DNA of 44,067 bases. Source: JBQTJJ01 sp052387235 (GTDB taxonomy: Bacteria > Actinomycetota > Acidimicrobiia > Acidimicrobiales > GCA-2861595). The notes under the pieces were generated by a model. It was not told the origin of the DNA and did not search any database. It was given only the letters and a program-made list of their open reading frames with translations. Where the stretch lies: contig JBQTJJ010000070.1 in assembly GCA_052387235.1 (NCBI GenBank), forward strand, positions 1 to 44,067. The letters run 5' to 3'. Below are positions 25,554-33,950 of the stretch, one piece after another (position 1 is the first letter of the stretch; every line of letters starts with the position of its first letter). The position numbers and the translations under genes are program-made.

Positions 25554-26211
25554 CTCCGGACGACGGGAGCAGGACGGCCCGGGCCGGCGCGCCGTCGCCG
25601 CCGGTGACCTTCAGGGGGAGGCAGGCCAGGAGGTAGTCGCCGGCCGGGGCGCCGGACAGGTCGAGCCCCTCCACCAGCACCACGCCGGCGCCCAGGAGCA
25701 GCTCGTGCACCGGGTAGCGGCCGTCGACGGGCGACTCGACGGACAAGAAGTCGGCACCCACCAGGCGGACGCCCCGGTCGAGCAGCCATCGGGCGCCGGC
25801 GGGCGAGAGGGACACGTACCGGTCCGGCATGCGCAGCGGCCGCCGGCGCCACAGGTCGGAGTTGTCGGTGCGGAGCAGGACCCGCTCGACCGTGGGCGCC
25901 AGCCCCGCCCCGCCCAGCTCCTCCGGCCCGATGGGCCCCGGCGTACCGGAGAGGTCCACCACCGTCGCCGGCCCGACCAGGACCTCGAGGTCGAGGTGGT
26001 CCACGGTGCGGCCGCCGTCGAAGAAGTGGGCGGGCGGGTCGACGTGGGTGCCGGTGTGGGTCCCCAGACGCAGGGCCGAGACGTTGGCCGGGTCGCCCGC
26101 CGCCACCGTACCCGTGGGCTCCACCTCCACCGGCGGGTCGTCGGGCCAGACCGGCATCCCGGGCTCGACGGGGAGGCTGATGTCGATGATGCGCGCCCCT
26201 GGACCCGCCAT
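25540..26211 (-). CDS. Cyclase-family hydrolase (kynurenine formamidase-like)
   Basis: A 223-residue metal-dependent hydrolase of the cyclase/KynB family. The signature is HTGTHVDPPAHF at about residues 52-63, the metal-binding HxGTHxDxPxHF motif. IDISLPVEPGMPVWP opens the protein and LRTDNSDLW, GVRLVGADFLSVE and VVLVEGLDLS follow as in the family. Members hydrolyse N-formylkynurenine, isatin or similar amide or lactone substrates; no tryptophan-degradation genes are close, so the substrate is open. The last codons (Pro, Glu, stop) come from the palindrome. Confidence 0.88.
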   Translation of the reverse strand: MAGPGARIIDISLPVEPGMPVWPDDPPVEVEPTGTVAAGDPANVSALRLGTHTGTHVDPPAHFFDGGRTVDHLDLEVLVGPATVVDLSGTPGPIGPEELGGAGLAPTVERVLLRTDNSDLWRRRPLRMPDRYVSLSPAGARWLLDRGVRLVGADFLSVESPVDGRYPVHELLLGAGVVLVEGLDLSGAPAGDYLLACLPLKVTGGDGAPARAVLLPSSGATPE

Positions 26212-26299
26212 GGGGCGGCTTTCTAGCAGCGTGTCGATCTGCGGGCCGGCCGCCGTGCGGCCGAGGGGCCGACCTGCTCGCTCGCGGGCCGACCCGCCC

Positions 26300-26824
26300 T
26301 CACCCCGACATGGCCTGGTGGGTGAGGATGGCGGCGGCCACGTCCCCCATGGCGGCGTGCGGGGCCATCACCTCGACGGGGACGCCGTAGGCGGCCAGGT
26401 GGGCCAGGGCGGCGGCGCCGGGCTCGGCGCCCGCGGGCGTCACGAGGGCCAGGAAGGCCGGGGTCGCCAGCCCGGCCCGCAGCCCGTGGTCGTCGGTGAC
26501 GACCGTGCCCCACAGGTGGACCCGGCCCGCCACCAGCGGCTCACCGGGGGACAGGCACAGGCCCTGGTCCCGGAGCACGGCGAGCGACGGGCTGGCGTGG
26601 ATGCCGCAGGCGCAGCCCTCGGCCGGGGCGTCGTGGCCGTCGATCAGGCAGACGGCCCGCTGGACGGTGCGGGGCCGCCACTCGAAGCGGCGGTGGGTGA
26701 CCGACCGCAGCAGGCCGGAGGCGGGCTGGAGCTGCCAGTACCGCCACCCGACCACGGGGTCGGCGGCCGGGCGCACCTCGACGGTGGTCAGGAGGGAGGC
26801 TTCCCGGCGTCGGGCAGGACCCAT
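26300..26824 (-). CDS. Uncharacterised protein with GWRYWQL opening and CGIHA motif
   Basis: A soluble protein of up to 174 residues. Family-like features are VVGWRYWQLQPASGLLRS, RRFEWRP, then CLIDGHDAPAEGCACGIHA, a cluster of three Cys and two His, VAGRVHLWGTVV and a C-terminal AAYGVPVEV. Such proteins are common in actinobacteria and have no known role as far as I recall. The ATG at 26824 would overlap the end of the upstream zinc-binding gene by 37 bases; GTG 26776 is a non-overlapping alternative that keeps the motif region. The two genes are probably one transcript. Confidence 0.65.
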   Translation of the reverse strand: MGPARRREASLLTTVEVRPAADPVVGWRYWQLQPASGLLRSVTHRRFEWRPRTVQRAVCLIDGHDAPAEGCACGIHASPSLAVLRDQGLCLSPGEPLVAGRVHLWGTVVTDDHGLRAGLATPAFLALVTPAGAEPGAAALAHLAAYGVPVEVMAPHAAMGDVAAAILTHQAMSG

Positions 26825-27027
26825 TGGCCGGTCTCGGGGAAGAGGGGATCCACCTGGCAGTAGCTGTCGGGGTCGGGCTCCCACATGTGCTTGGCCTGCT
26901 CCCAGCACTCGTCGTGGAAGGCCATCGGCGACGGGCACATGGAGTTGCCCACCGCCAGCTCCTCGCGGTGGCCCTCGTCGGGGCGCACCTCCCTACCGCA
27001 GGCGTCACACAAATCGGACGCTTTCAC
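26788..27027 (-). CDS. Small Cys/His-rich (zinc-binding-like) protein
   Basis: A 79-residue protein. CDACGREV (CxxC) near the N-terminus and CPSPMAFHDECWEQ in the middle supply enough Cys and His for a treble-clef or zinc-ribbon site. The rest is acidic and Trp/Pro-rich with no membrane segment. The GTG start at 27027 has AGGAAG just upstream. It shares a 21-base divergent intergenic region with the epimerase gene and runs into the GWRYWQL gene. No named family is recognised. Confidence 0.6.
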   Translation of the reverse strand: MKASDLCDACGREVRPDEGHREELAVGNSMCPSPMAFHDECWEQAKHMWEPDPDSYCQVDPLFPETGQWVLPDAGKPPS

Positions 27028-27033
27028 GCTTCC

Positions 27034-27039
27034 TATGCT
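27034..27039 (+). promoter_or_regulatory. -10 element TATGCT before the epimerase gene
   Basis: TATGCT ends nine bases before the ATG at 27049, so the transcript would start within a few bases of it. The region between this gene and the diverging small gene is only 21 bases. Confidence 0.4.
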
Positions 27040-27048
27040 ACGCCCGCC

Positions 27049-28071
27049 ATGGCACCCACTGCGCTCGTCACCGGAGGCGCCGGCTTCATCGCGTCGGCCC
27101 TCATCCCCGCTCTCGCCACCGCCGGATGGGAGGTGCGCACCTGCGGGCGGAGGCCCCGCCCGGACGGGCTCGACCCCGGCGTCGACTACCACCAGGTCGA
27201 CCTGGCCGATCCCGGCGCCGGCCTGGCCCCTCTGGTCCAGGGCGTGAACCACGTGTTCCACCTGGCCGGGGCGTCCAGCTCCCGCTCCACCGAGGAGGAG
27301 ATGCACCGCTCCAACGTGGTGGCGACCGGTCAACTGGTGGCGGCGGCCATGGCGGCGGGCCCGGAGGTCGTGGTGCACATGAGCTCCACCTCGGTCTACG
27401 GCGAGGAGGCGCAGCTGCCGAGCCCGGTGCCGGAGACGGTGACGCCGAACCCCAGCCGGGGCTACGGGAAGGCCAAGTGGCTGGCCGAGCAGGAGGTGTG
27501 GAAGGCGGCCGAGCGGGGCCTGCCGGTCGTGGTCCTCCGTCCCGTGTCCGTGCACGGCCCCGGCGCCACCAAGCTGCTGGCCAGCGCCATGCTCGACGTG
27601 GCCATCGAGCGCTTCGCCGGGCTGGACACGGTCCTGGTCCACGGCAGGGCCATCGAGCAGCGCCTGCTCCACCTCGACGACCTGGTGGCGGCGTCGATCC
27701 ACCTGGCCCGCCACGAGCCGGCCCGGGGCCGGGCCTTCAACGTGGCCATGTCCGCCTTTCCGTCCAGCATCGAGGTGGCCCGGATCATCGCCGACGAGCT
27801 CGGCGTGGGCCTGGCCCTCAGCGACGACCCCGACTGCGGGCCGAGCACCGGGGAACGGGCCCGGACCCGCGCCGCCATGGTGGACAAGGGCATGACCGAG
27901 GACATCCTCTTCACCCCCGAGCGCTTCCGGTTCATGCGCAAGGCCAACCGCAACAACCGGGTCGACCTGCGGGCGCTGGCAGGCACCGGCTTCACCCTCG
28001 GCCAGAACGACCTGGCCGGCGCCGTGGCCGAGCTGGCGACCTGGTACGGGGAGCGGCGCTGGATCCTGTGA
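27049..28071 (+). CDS. NAD-dependent epimerase/dehydratase (extended SDR)
   Basis: A 340-residue Rossmann-fold oxidoreductase. The N-terminal nucleotide-binding motif is VTGGAGFIASAL (GxxGxxG), followed by VFHLAGASSS, MSSTSVYGEE (active-site Ser) and the catalytic YGKAK (YxxxK). HLDDLVAASIHLA and GRAFNVAMS are typical of sugar-nucleotide epimerases, dehydratases and related reductases. The C-terminal half has a basic FMRKANRNNRVDL. No sugar-biosynthesis genes are next to it, so the substrate is unknown. A longer upstream frame exists, but the ATG at 27049 puts the Rossmann motif at residue 6-18. Confidence 0.87.
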   Translation: MAPTALVTGGAGFIASALIPALATAGWEVRTCGRRPRPDGLDPGVDYHQVDLADPGAGLAPLVQGVNHVFHLAGASSSRSTEEEMHRSNVVATGQLVAAAMAAGPEVVVHMSSTSVYGEEAQLPSPVPETVTPNPSRGYGKAKWLAEQEVWKAAERGLPVVVLRPVSVHGPGATKLLASAMLDVAIERFAGLDTVLVHGRAIEQRLLHLDDLVAASIHLARHEPARGRAFNVAMSAFPSSIEVARIIADELGVGLALSDDPDCGPSTGERARTRAAMVDKGMTEDILFTPERFRFMRKANRNNRVDLRALAGTGFTLGQNDLAGAVAELATWYGERRWIL

Positions 28072-28154
28072 GGAGACCTCCTCCTGCCGGCTCAGATGGC
28101 CGGTTCGTGTCGAAACGCCCAACAGCCCAGGAATGAATCGGGACATGCAGCACG

Positions 28155-28183
28155 TTGAACTCCGGCAGTAGTGGTTCTACCTT
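28155..28183 (+). promoter_or_regulatory. Sigma-70-type promoter TTGAAC-N17-TACCTT
   Basis: A -35 TTGAAC and -10 TACCTT with 17-base spacing lie in a locally AT-richer stretch about 80 bases before the dikinase start. The same -35 occurs before the gene at 7145. Confidence 0.42.
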
Positions 28184-28264
28184 CCAGTGCAGCGGGATCC
28201 GGTCGGTGAGGAAGGAGTCGCACGTGGACGTGGCCACCTGGGGGCGGGGGCCGAGGTAAGGGCG

Positions 28265-30433
28265 ATGCAGGCCCTCTCCCGCCATCCCGCCCGTCGTCAC
28301 CGGGCCCGCCACGCCGGGCTGCCGGCGACTGCCGGCGCCGCCCCGCCGCTGGTGGTGTGGCTGGCCGATCCCAGGGCCGTCGAGCCCGCGTTGGTGGGCC
28401 GCAAGGCGGCCAGCCTGGCCTCGGCCGTGGCGCAGGGCTTCCCGGTGCTCGAGGGCTTCGTGGTCACCACCGTCGCCTGCGGTGCGCTCTCGGAGACCGG
28501 GGCGTCGGCGGCCGGCGTGCGCACCGTCCTGGAGGAGGCATGGTCCCGCCTCTCCGAGGGCGGCGAGCGGACCCTCGTGGTGCGCTCGTCCTCGCCGGGC
28601 GAGGACCGGGCCGACTCGTCCATGGCGGGCCAGTTCACGTCGGTGCTGGGGGTCCGGGGCTTCCCCGCCTTCCTGGCCGCCCTGGACCGGGTGATCGCCT
28701 CCGCCGCCGTGGGCGCGGGCGACGGCGACGCGGACGGCGAAGCGCCCATGGCGGTGCTGGTCCAACCCCAGGTGTACCCCCGCTGGGGTGGCGTCCTGTT
28801 CGGCGTCGACCCGGTGAGCGGGCGGCGCGACCGCCTGGCCCTCGCCACCGTGGAGGGCGGCCCCGATCAGCTCGTGAGCGGCGCCGTGGACGGCAGCCGG
28901 GCCACCCTCACCCGCTCGGGCCGCCTCGTCGCGGTCGAAGGGTCGGGCCCCGCCGTCCCGGCCCGGCACCGCCGGGCCCTGGCCCGCCTGGCGGCGCGGG
29001 CGGCCCGCACGTTCGGCTCGCCCCAGGACATCGAGTGGGCGCTGGACGACGAGCGGGGCCTGCTGCTGCTCCAGAGCCGGCCCGTCACCGCGGTGGGCGT
29101 CGCCGCCGACGCCAAGGGCCCGGTGCTCGGCCCCGGTCCGGTGGCCGAGACGTTCCCCGACCCGCTGACCCCCCTCGAGGTCGACCTGTGGTTGGAGCCG
29201 CTGCGGGTGGCCCTGGCTGAGGCCGTGCTCCTCACCGGGGCCGCATCCCGGCGCCGGCTGGCCTCGTCGCCGGTGGTCACGTCGGTGGGCGGCTGGGCCG
29301 CCGCCGACCTGGAGCTGCTCGGCATCGCGGCCGGGCGCCGCTCGCTGCTCTCCCACCTGAACCCGGCGCCGCCGGCCCGGCGGCTCAGGGCGGCGTGGCG
29401 CACCGGACGCCTGCGGGAGGCCCTGCCCGGCCTGTCCGCCGACCTGGTGGCCGCAGCCGACAGGGAGCTGGCGTCGGTGCCGGCGCCCCGCCAGCTCACC
29501 GACGCCCAGCTCGTCGCCGTCCTGCGGGGCTCGCACCAGGCCCTGGTGGCGCTCAACGCCCACGAGGTCCTGGCCGGGATGCTCAGCCCGGTGCCCGGGG
29601 ACGGCACCGGCGGCGGCGTCACGTCGGCCGGCACCGCGCTGGCGGTGGTGGCGGCGGCCCGGTCCCAGGGTCTCGACGACGCCGCCATCGTGGCCCGGCA
29701 CCCGGTGGTGCTCAGCCTGGTGGCGCCGGCCATCGGCTCCGCCGTGGCCCTGCCCGACCTGCTGGTCCTGCCCCCGGCCGGCGCCGGCGGGGGGCAGGCG
29801 GCGGTCGACCCGCTGGTCTCGTGGCGGGAGGCCCTGCGCCTGCGGGTGCGCTGGGTCCAGGAGCTCACCGCCGTGGCGGCGGCCGAGCTCGGGACCAGGC
29901 TGGCCCGCCGGGACCTCATCCCCGACGCCGACGCCGTGCGCTGGCTCAGCCTGGCCGAGATCGAGGCCGCCGTGGGTGCCGGCTTGGTGCCCGGCGACGT
30001 CGAGGCCCGCCGTTCCGGAACCCACGCCGCGCCCCTTCCCGCCGCCTTCCGTGTCGTCGCCGGCGACGTCGTCGTGCCCGTGGCGCTCGGCAACGGCGGG
30101 GGGGGCCAGGGTGCGGGCGGCGGCCGGGCCCTGGGCCGGGTCGTGCACGCCGGCGCCGCCGCCACCGAGCCGGGCACGATCCTCGTCACCCGGACGCTCG
30201 ACCCCGCCCTCGCCCCCCTGCTGCGGGGGCTGGGCGGCCTGGTGGCGGAGACGGGGAGCGTGCTGTCGCACCTGGCCATCCTGGCCCGGGAGTTCGGCGT
30301 GCCCACCGTGGTCGGCGTGGCCGACGCCTTCGAGCGCTTCCCCACCGGGTCGGTGGTGGTGGTCGACGGGACCACGGGCGAGGTGACGGCGGTGGAGACG
30401 GCCGCCGGCCCCTCCGAGGGTGACACGCGGTGA
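28265..30433 (+). CDS. PEP-synthase/rifampicin-phosphotransferase-like dikinase
   Basis: A protein of about 722 residues in the order ATP-grasp domain, helical middle domain, C-terminal phosphohistidine domain. The ATP-binding part starts GRKAASLASAVAQGFPV and has VVRSSSPGEDRADSSMAGQFTSVLG, VLVQPQV and IEWALDDERGLLLLQSRPVT. The swivelling His domain has GGLVAETGSVLSHLAILAREFGVP with the phosphate-carrying H669. The PEP/pyruvate TIM barrel of PpsA is absent; the order matches rifampicin phosphotransferases, but the middle domain looks unlike the known drug-binding domain. It would use ATP to phosphorylate an unknown small molecule. The ATG at 28265 follows GAGGTAAGG; later starts are possible since the first 40 residues look unstructured. 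The stop overlaps the next gene (GTGA). Confidence 0.8.
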   Translation: MQALSRHPARRHRARHAGLPATAGAAPPLVVWLADPRAVEPALVGRKAASLASAVAQGFPVLEGFVVTTVACGALSETGASAAGVRTVLEEAWSRLSEGGERTLVVRSSSPGEDRADSSMAGQFTSVLGVRGFPAFLAALDRVIASAAVGAGDGDADGEAPMAVLVQPQVYPRWGGVLFGVDPVSGRRDRLALATVEGGPDQLVSGAVDGSRATLTRSGRLVAVEGSGPAVPARHRRALARLAARAARTFGSPQDIEWALDDERGLLLLQSRPVTAVGVAADAKGPVLGPGPVAETFPDPLTPLEVDLWLEPLRVALAEAVLLTGAASRRRLASSPVVTSVGGWAAADLELLGIAAGRRSLLSHLNPAPPARRLRAAWRTGRLREALPGLSADLVAAADRELASVPAPRQLTDAQLVAVLRGSHQALVALNAHEVLAGMLSPVPGDGTGGGVTSAGTALAVVAAARSQGLDDAAIVARHPVVLSLVAPAIGSAVALPDLLVLPPAGAGGGQAAVDPLVSWREALRLRVRWVQELTAVAAAELGTRLARRDLIPDADAVRWLSLAEIEAAVGAGLVPGDVEARRSGTHAAPLPAAFRVVAGDVVVPVALGNGGGGQGAGGGRALGRVVHAGAAATEPGTILVTRTLDPALAPLLRGLGGLVAETGSVLSHLAILAREFGVPTVVGVADAFERFPTGSVVVVDGTTGEVTAVETAAGPSEGDTR

Positions 30434-31323
30434 AGACCGTTCGCTACGCCGTCCTGATGGGTGCCGTGGCGGCCTCGGGCGTGTACCTGTTCGTGTACCT
30501 GTTCCGTTGGGAGTGGCACCGGGCCCTGGTGGCCGGGGTGCTGTTCGTCGGCGCCGAGATCGCCCTCGCCTCGGCCGCCATCCTGGATCGCCTCCGGGCC
30601 ATCGAGAGCCGCCTCCAGGCCGGGGCCCCAGCGGGCGCCGGCGCCGCCCCCGCCGCCGGCGGGCCCGAGGCCCTCGAGCGCCTCCGGGAGGCCCAGCCCG
30701 AGCCCCGCACCAACTTCGACTGGCTCACCCGCCAGAGCGGCGAGATGTCGGTCTTCGTCCCCCTGTTGCTGGGCGCGGGCGTCGTCCTCTCCGGCATGGC
30801 GTGGATCGTGGAGCGGCTGGCCCGGGCCACCGCCGGCCCGGTGCTGGAACGGGGCCTGTCGGTGCGCCTGGCCCCCCTGTCGATGCCCGCCGGCGTGTTC
30901 GCCGGCGCACCGGCTCCCGTCGCCCGCCGCCGGTCGATCGTGCCCCACGTGGTCGCCGGCGTGCTCGCCGTCGGTCTGGCCACGGCCGGGCTCGACGCCC
31001 TGGCCGACGCCAGCCAGAACCGGCCCGACGCCAAGGTCGCCGGCACCGCCAGCTCGGTGGTCCTCCACGTCGACCCGGGCTCCGTCCGGGGCCCCCTGGT
31101 CGCCACCCGGGCCCTGTGGGGTGCGTGCACCACCCAGATCGGTGACTACCGCCTGCTCGGGGTCACCGACCTCGGCGGCGACCTGGTGCAGCTGGTGGTG
31201 GAGCCCCGTGTGGGCAAGTACGCCGAGCGCCGGCTGCGGGGGTGCTTCGGCGACGCCGTCATCAACCGCATCCAGGCCAGCGTCCGGTCGGTGGTGCCGC
31301 TGGCCGTCACCGCCGGCCGCTGA
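30430..31323 (+). CDS. Membrane protein coupled to the dikinase gene
   Basis: A 297-residue protein. Two N-terminal helices (YAVLMGAVAASGVYLFVYLF and ALVAGVLFVGAEIALASAAI) are followed by a cytoplasmic coiled-coil-like stretch (LDRLRAIESRLQ), a third helix (FVPLLLGAGVVLSGMAWIVE), a fourth (VVAGVLAVGLATAGLDAL) and a C-terminal soluble domain of about 100 residues with two Cys (GACTTQIG, RGCFGDAV). Not a known family. The GTG start overlaps the dikinase stop, so the two proteins should be made in step; this one may be a membrane partner or substrate carrier, which is inference. Confidence 0.75.
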   Translation: MKTVRYAVLMGAVAASGVYLFVYLFRWEWHRALVAGVLFVGAEIALASAAILDRLRAIESRLQAGAPAGAGAAPAAGGPEALERLREAQPEPRTNFDWLTRQSGEMSVFVPLLLGAGVVLSGMAWIVERLARATAGPVLERGLSVRLAPLSMPAGVFAGAPAPVARRRSIVPHVVAGVLAVGLATAGLDALADASQNRPDAKVAGTASSVVLHVDPGSVRGPLVATRALWGACTTQIGDYRLLGVTDLGGDLVQLVVEPRVGKYAERRLRGCFGDAVINRIQASVRSVVPLAVTAGR

Positions 31324-31352
31324 TCCTCTCGCGTCCGGGGAAGCCCCCGCGT

Positions 31353-31367
31353 CCGCCCGGCGGGCGG
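31353..31367. terminator. Hairpin between convergent genes
   Basis: CCGCCC, loop GGC, GGGCGG in the 65-base gap between two convergent genes. No T-run follows; the call rests on position and symmetry. Confidence 0.35.
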
Positions 31368-31388
31368 CGCCGGCCCGGAGCGGCGGCG

Positions 31389-32084
31389 TCAGCCCTTCAG
31401 GTTGACCCAGATGCGCCGGGGGGCGTCGAGGGTGCGGCTGATGGCGACCATGAGGGGCGCCGGCCTGGTCATGGTGCTGCGGCCGAGGCCGGCGCTGAAC
31501 GAGATCTGCTCCAGCGACGGCGGCCCCACCGACAGGTTGCGCCGCAGCGCCTCCTTCGGCGTGGCCTGGCCCGTGGCCACCAGGTAGGCGGCGGACATGG
31601 TGCCGGTGCGGCCCACGCCGGCGCCGCAGTGGACGAAGGCCCGGCCCTCGCTGCCGTTGACGGCAGCGAGGAAGCGGCTGACCAGGTCGGCGCTCGGGGC
31701 CTGGCCGTCGCGCATCGGCAGGTGGACCCGGGTGATGCCGATGGCGGCGAGGAAGGCCTCGTCGACCACGATGTCGTCCTCGGCCCGGAGGTCGATCACG
31801 GTGGTCACGCCGTTGGCGGCGAGGGCCTCGTAGCCGGCCCGGGTGGGGGCGGCGCCGCGCCAGAGGTCGTCGTCGACCTGGGTGAAGTTCTTGATGGGCA
31901 GGGACACCGGCGACGCCACCGAGTTGCGCTGGGCCAGCAGGTGGAGGCCGAGGATCGCCAGGTTCGGCACCAGGAACATCCCGACGACCAGGGCGGCCAG
32001 GCGGAGGACGGTGGTGCGGCGGACGGAACGAGCCTCGCTCGGTGCCTCGAGGGAGACCGGGCCCGGGAGCACGACGGCGGTCAT
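31389..32084 (-). CDS. Membrane-anchored tyrosine/dual-specificity-type phosphatase
   Basis: A 231-residue protein with one helix near residues 27-47 (LRLAALVVGMFLVPNLAIL) and a phosphatase domain behind it. VDDDLWRGAAPTRAGYEALAANGVTTVIDLR is the usual N-terminal part of DSP-like enzymes. The catalytic loop is HCGAGVGRTG, with nucleophile C153 and R159 of the CX5R motif; the general acid is probably in LPMRDGQAPS. The ATG at 32084 is preferred over an upstream TTG at 32126. It could remove phosphates from proteins, lipids or inositol phosphates at the membrane. A CRP-like palindrome lies about 120 bases upstream. Confidence 0.85.
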   Translation of the reverse strand: MTAVVLPGPVSLEAPSEARSVRRTTVLRLAALVVGMFLVPNLAILGLHLLAQRNSVASPVSLPIKNFTQVDDDLWRGAAPTRAGYEALAANGVTTVIDLRAEDDIVVDEAFLAAIGITRVHLPMRDGQAPSADLVSRFLAAVNGSEGRAFVHCGAGVGRTGTMSAAYLVATGQATPKEALRRNLSVGPPSLEQISFSAGLGRSTMTRPAPLMVAISRTLDAPRRIWVNLKG

Positions 32085-32204
32085 TGAGGTGTGGTCGACC
32101 CCGCCGCTCGATGCCTTGAGGGGCAAGCCGGGCGTTCCGTCGGCTTCAGCTGGAGCAGGGGAGCCATCGTCACCTTGTGAGGGGCGTACGGAAGCGCCGG
32201 GCGC

Positions 32205-32222
32205 TTGTGACGGGTGTCACAA
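32205..32222. promoter_or_regulatory. CRP/GlxR-type palindrome TTGTGA-N6-TCACAA
   Basis: A perfect match to the TGTGA-N6-TCACA operator of CRP-family regulators (including actinobacterial GlxR and mycobacterial CRP), with an extra T/A pair at each end. It lies in the gap upstream of the phosphatase gene and downstream of the HD-GYP stop. Regulation of the phosphatase by a cAMP-responsive regulator is inferred. Confidence 0.55.
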
Positions 32223-32307
32223 CTGTCTGGCGCCCTTCTTACCCTTTGTGGCCCGTGGGAATCCACTCCTGCCGGCCGAGTTCACCCACCGGAAACAACC
32301 GCCACGG

Positions 32308-33876
32308 CTACGCCCGGCCCTTGGCCGACGGGTTGCCGGTCTCGGTCTGGCCCCACCGGGGCGGTTCGCAGGGCCGGCCACTGTCGTCGGAGCGTCCGTC
32401 GACCCGGCACTCCGGCGCCGGCGCGGGCGCGGGTTCGGGTGCGGGAGGGGGAGGAGGCGGCGTCTCCGGCGCCGGCGCGGCCGTCTCGACGGGCACCGGG
32501 GGCGGCGGTGCGGGGGCGGGGGCCGGGGCGGGGGCCGGGGACGGTGGGGTCGGGAGCGGGGCGGCCGGGGCGGCCTCGGCTGCCGTCACCTCGGGCACTG
32601 CCACCTCGGGCACGGCCGGAGGCTCCTCCGGCGGGGCGACCGGCGCCGGCGCGGCCGCCGGGACAGGGACGGAGCGGGCCGGCCGGGGCTCATCGCGCAC
32701 CGGTACGTCCTCCACCATCGCCGGTGGCTGGAGGGCGGTGGCAGCGGCGACCAGGGTGACGGTGCCCATGGCGGCGGTGCGCCCCGCCGCCTCCACCGAT
32801 CGCCGCACGCCTCCCAGGGCCGGGGCGAACGGCAGCACGCTCAGGAACGCGAACGGGCCCATCACCCAGCGCAGGCGGCCCAGGGCCACGCTCATGAAGG
32901 CCCGGACCACCGTGGGGTCGAAGTCGGTGCCGGCCTTGCCGGCCAGCTCCCGGCGGGCCGCTGCCGCGCTGATGCCGGCGCTGTAGGAGCGGACCGAGGT
33001 CATGGCGTCGTAGCTGTCGGCCACGGCGACGATGCGGGCGCCGAGGCTGATCTGCGTTCCGGCCAGCCCGTGGGGGTACCCCGTGCCGTCGTAGCGCTCG
33101 TGGTGCTGCTCGATGGCGAGCGCCCACGGGCCCAGCCAGGCCCGCAGGGGCTCGGCCAGGCGGGCACCCTCCAGGGGGTGGCGGCGCAGCGCCTCCCAGT
33201 CGTCCGGCCCCAGCTGGTGGTGGGCGTTGAGCGTGGAGGGCGACACCGAGAGCTTGCCCAGGTCGTGGAGGAGGGCGGCCCACCGCAGCCGGTCGCGGTC
33301 CGGGGTGTCGAGACCGAGCTCGGCGCCGATGAGGTCGGCATAGGCCCGGACCCGCTCGGAGTGGCCCCGGGTGTTGCGGTCGTGGGTGTTCAGGCTCGAG
33401 GCCAGGGCGAGGATGGTGTGGGCCGCCTCGGCCGGCTCGAGGTCGCCCCGCTGGAGGGCCTCCAGCTCCCGGGCCTGCAGGCGCTTGGTGGAACCGCTGC
33501 GCAGGGCCACGCCCATGCGGGAGGGCGCCCTGTCGGGGAAGACCAGCGACAGGCGCAGGAGGGCGGCGAGGGGGAGCAGGCGCCGGGCGGCGCGGTCGAA
33601 CACGACCAGGGCCCCGAGCGACGCCGCCAGCACGCCCACCCACCACAGGATGTGCTCACCGGCGCCGACGGGCGCCCCGAGGGTCCGGGCCATGAGCCAG
33701 GCCGCCACCAGCGACGCCAGCAGGGGGATGGCCAGGGCCAGGCTGCGCAGTCCGGCGGCCAGGACCGGCCGGCGGTCCCAGCGGGGCTCAGTGGCGCCGG
33801 GGCGCTCCGTGGACGGCGCCCTGCCGGGAGCGGCCGGAGCCGCTCCGGCTCCTCCGAAGGCGGGCGAAGCACGCAT
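32308..33876 (-). CDS. Membrane HD-GYP protein (c-di-GMP phosphodiesterase-like) with Pro/Ala-rich tail
   Basis: A 522-residue protein. Two N-terminal helices (SLALAIPLLASLVAAWLMA and HILWWVGVLAASLGALVVF) precede a complete HD-GYP domain: RGHSERVRAYA, LLHDLGKL with H204-D205, RRHPLEGA, HHERYDGTGYPHGL with the GYP motif and VADSYDAMTS. Two further weak helices follow (about 335-380), then about 140 residues of Pro/Ala/Val-rich low-complexity sequence. HD-GYP domains hydrolyse c-di-GMP to pGpG or GMP, so this would counteract the GGDEF protein in the same window. The tail may span or bind the cell wall; its side of the membrane is uncertain. Confidence 0.88.
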   Translation of the reverse strand: MRASPAFGGAGAAPAAPGRAPSTERPGATEPRWDRRPVLAAGLRSLALAIPLLASLVAAWLMARTLGAPVGAGEHILWWVGVLAASLGALVVFDRAARRLLPLAALLRLSLVFPDRAPSRMGVALRSGSTKRLQARELEALQRGDLEPAEAAHTILALASSLNTHDRNTRGHSERVRAYADLIGAELGLDTPDRDRLRWAALLHDLGKLSVSPSTLNAHHQLGPDDWEALRRHPLEGARLAEPLRAWLGPWALAIEQHHERYDGTGYPHGLAGTQISLGARIVAVADSYDAMTSVRSYSAGISAAAARRELAGKAGTDFDPTVVRAFMSVALGRLRWVMGPFAFLSVLPFAPALGGVRRSVEAAGRTAAMGTVTLVAAATALQPPAMVEDVPVRDEPRPARSVPVPAAAPAPVAPPEEPPAVPEVAVPEVTAAEAAPAAPLPTPPSPAPAPAPAPAPPPPVPVETAAPAPETPPPPPPAPEPAPAPAPECRVDGRSDDSGRPCEPPRWGQTETGNPSAKGRA

Positions 33877-33950
33877 GTCGTCGTGGAGCGTGACCAGCCG
33901 GACGGCGGGCCAAACGCTCCGCCGACGGTACGGGGGGAGTGTCCGTCATG

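Noticed and set aside
28085..28250. Minus-strand frame reading TCDSFLTDRIPLHWKVEPLL
   Set aside because: It looks protein-like, but third-position GC is low and it lies in the promoter region of the dikinase gene; no ribosome-binding site.
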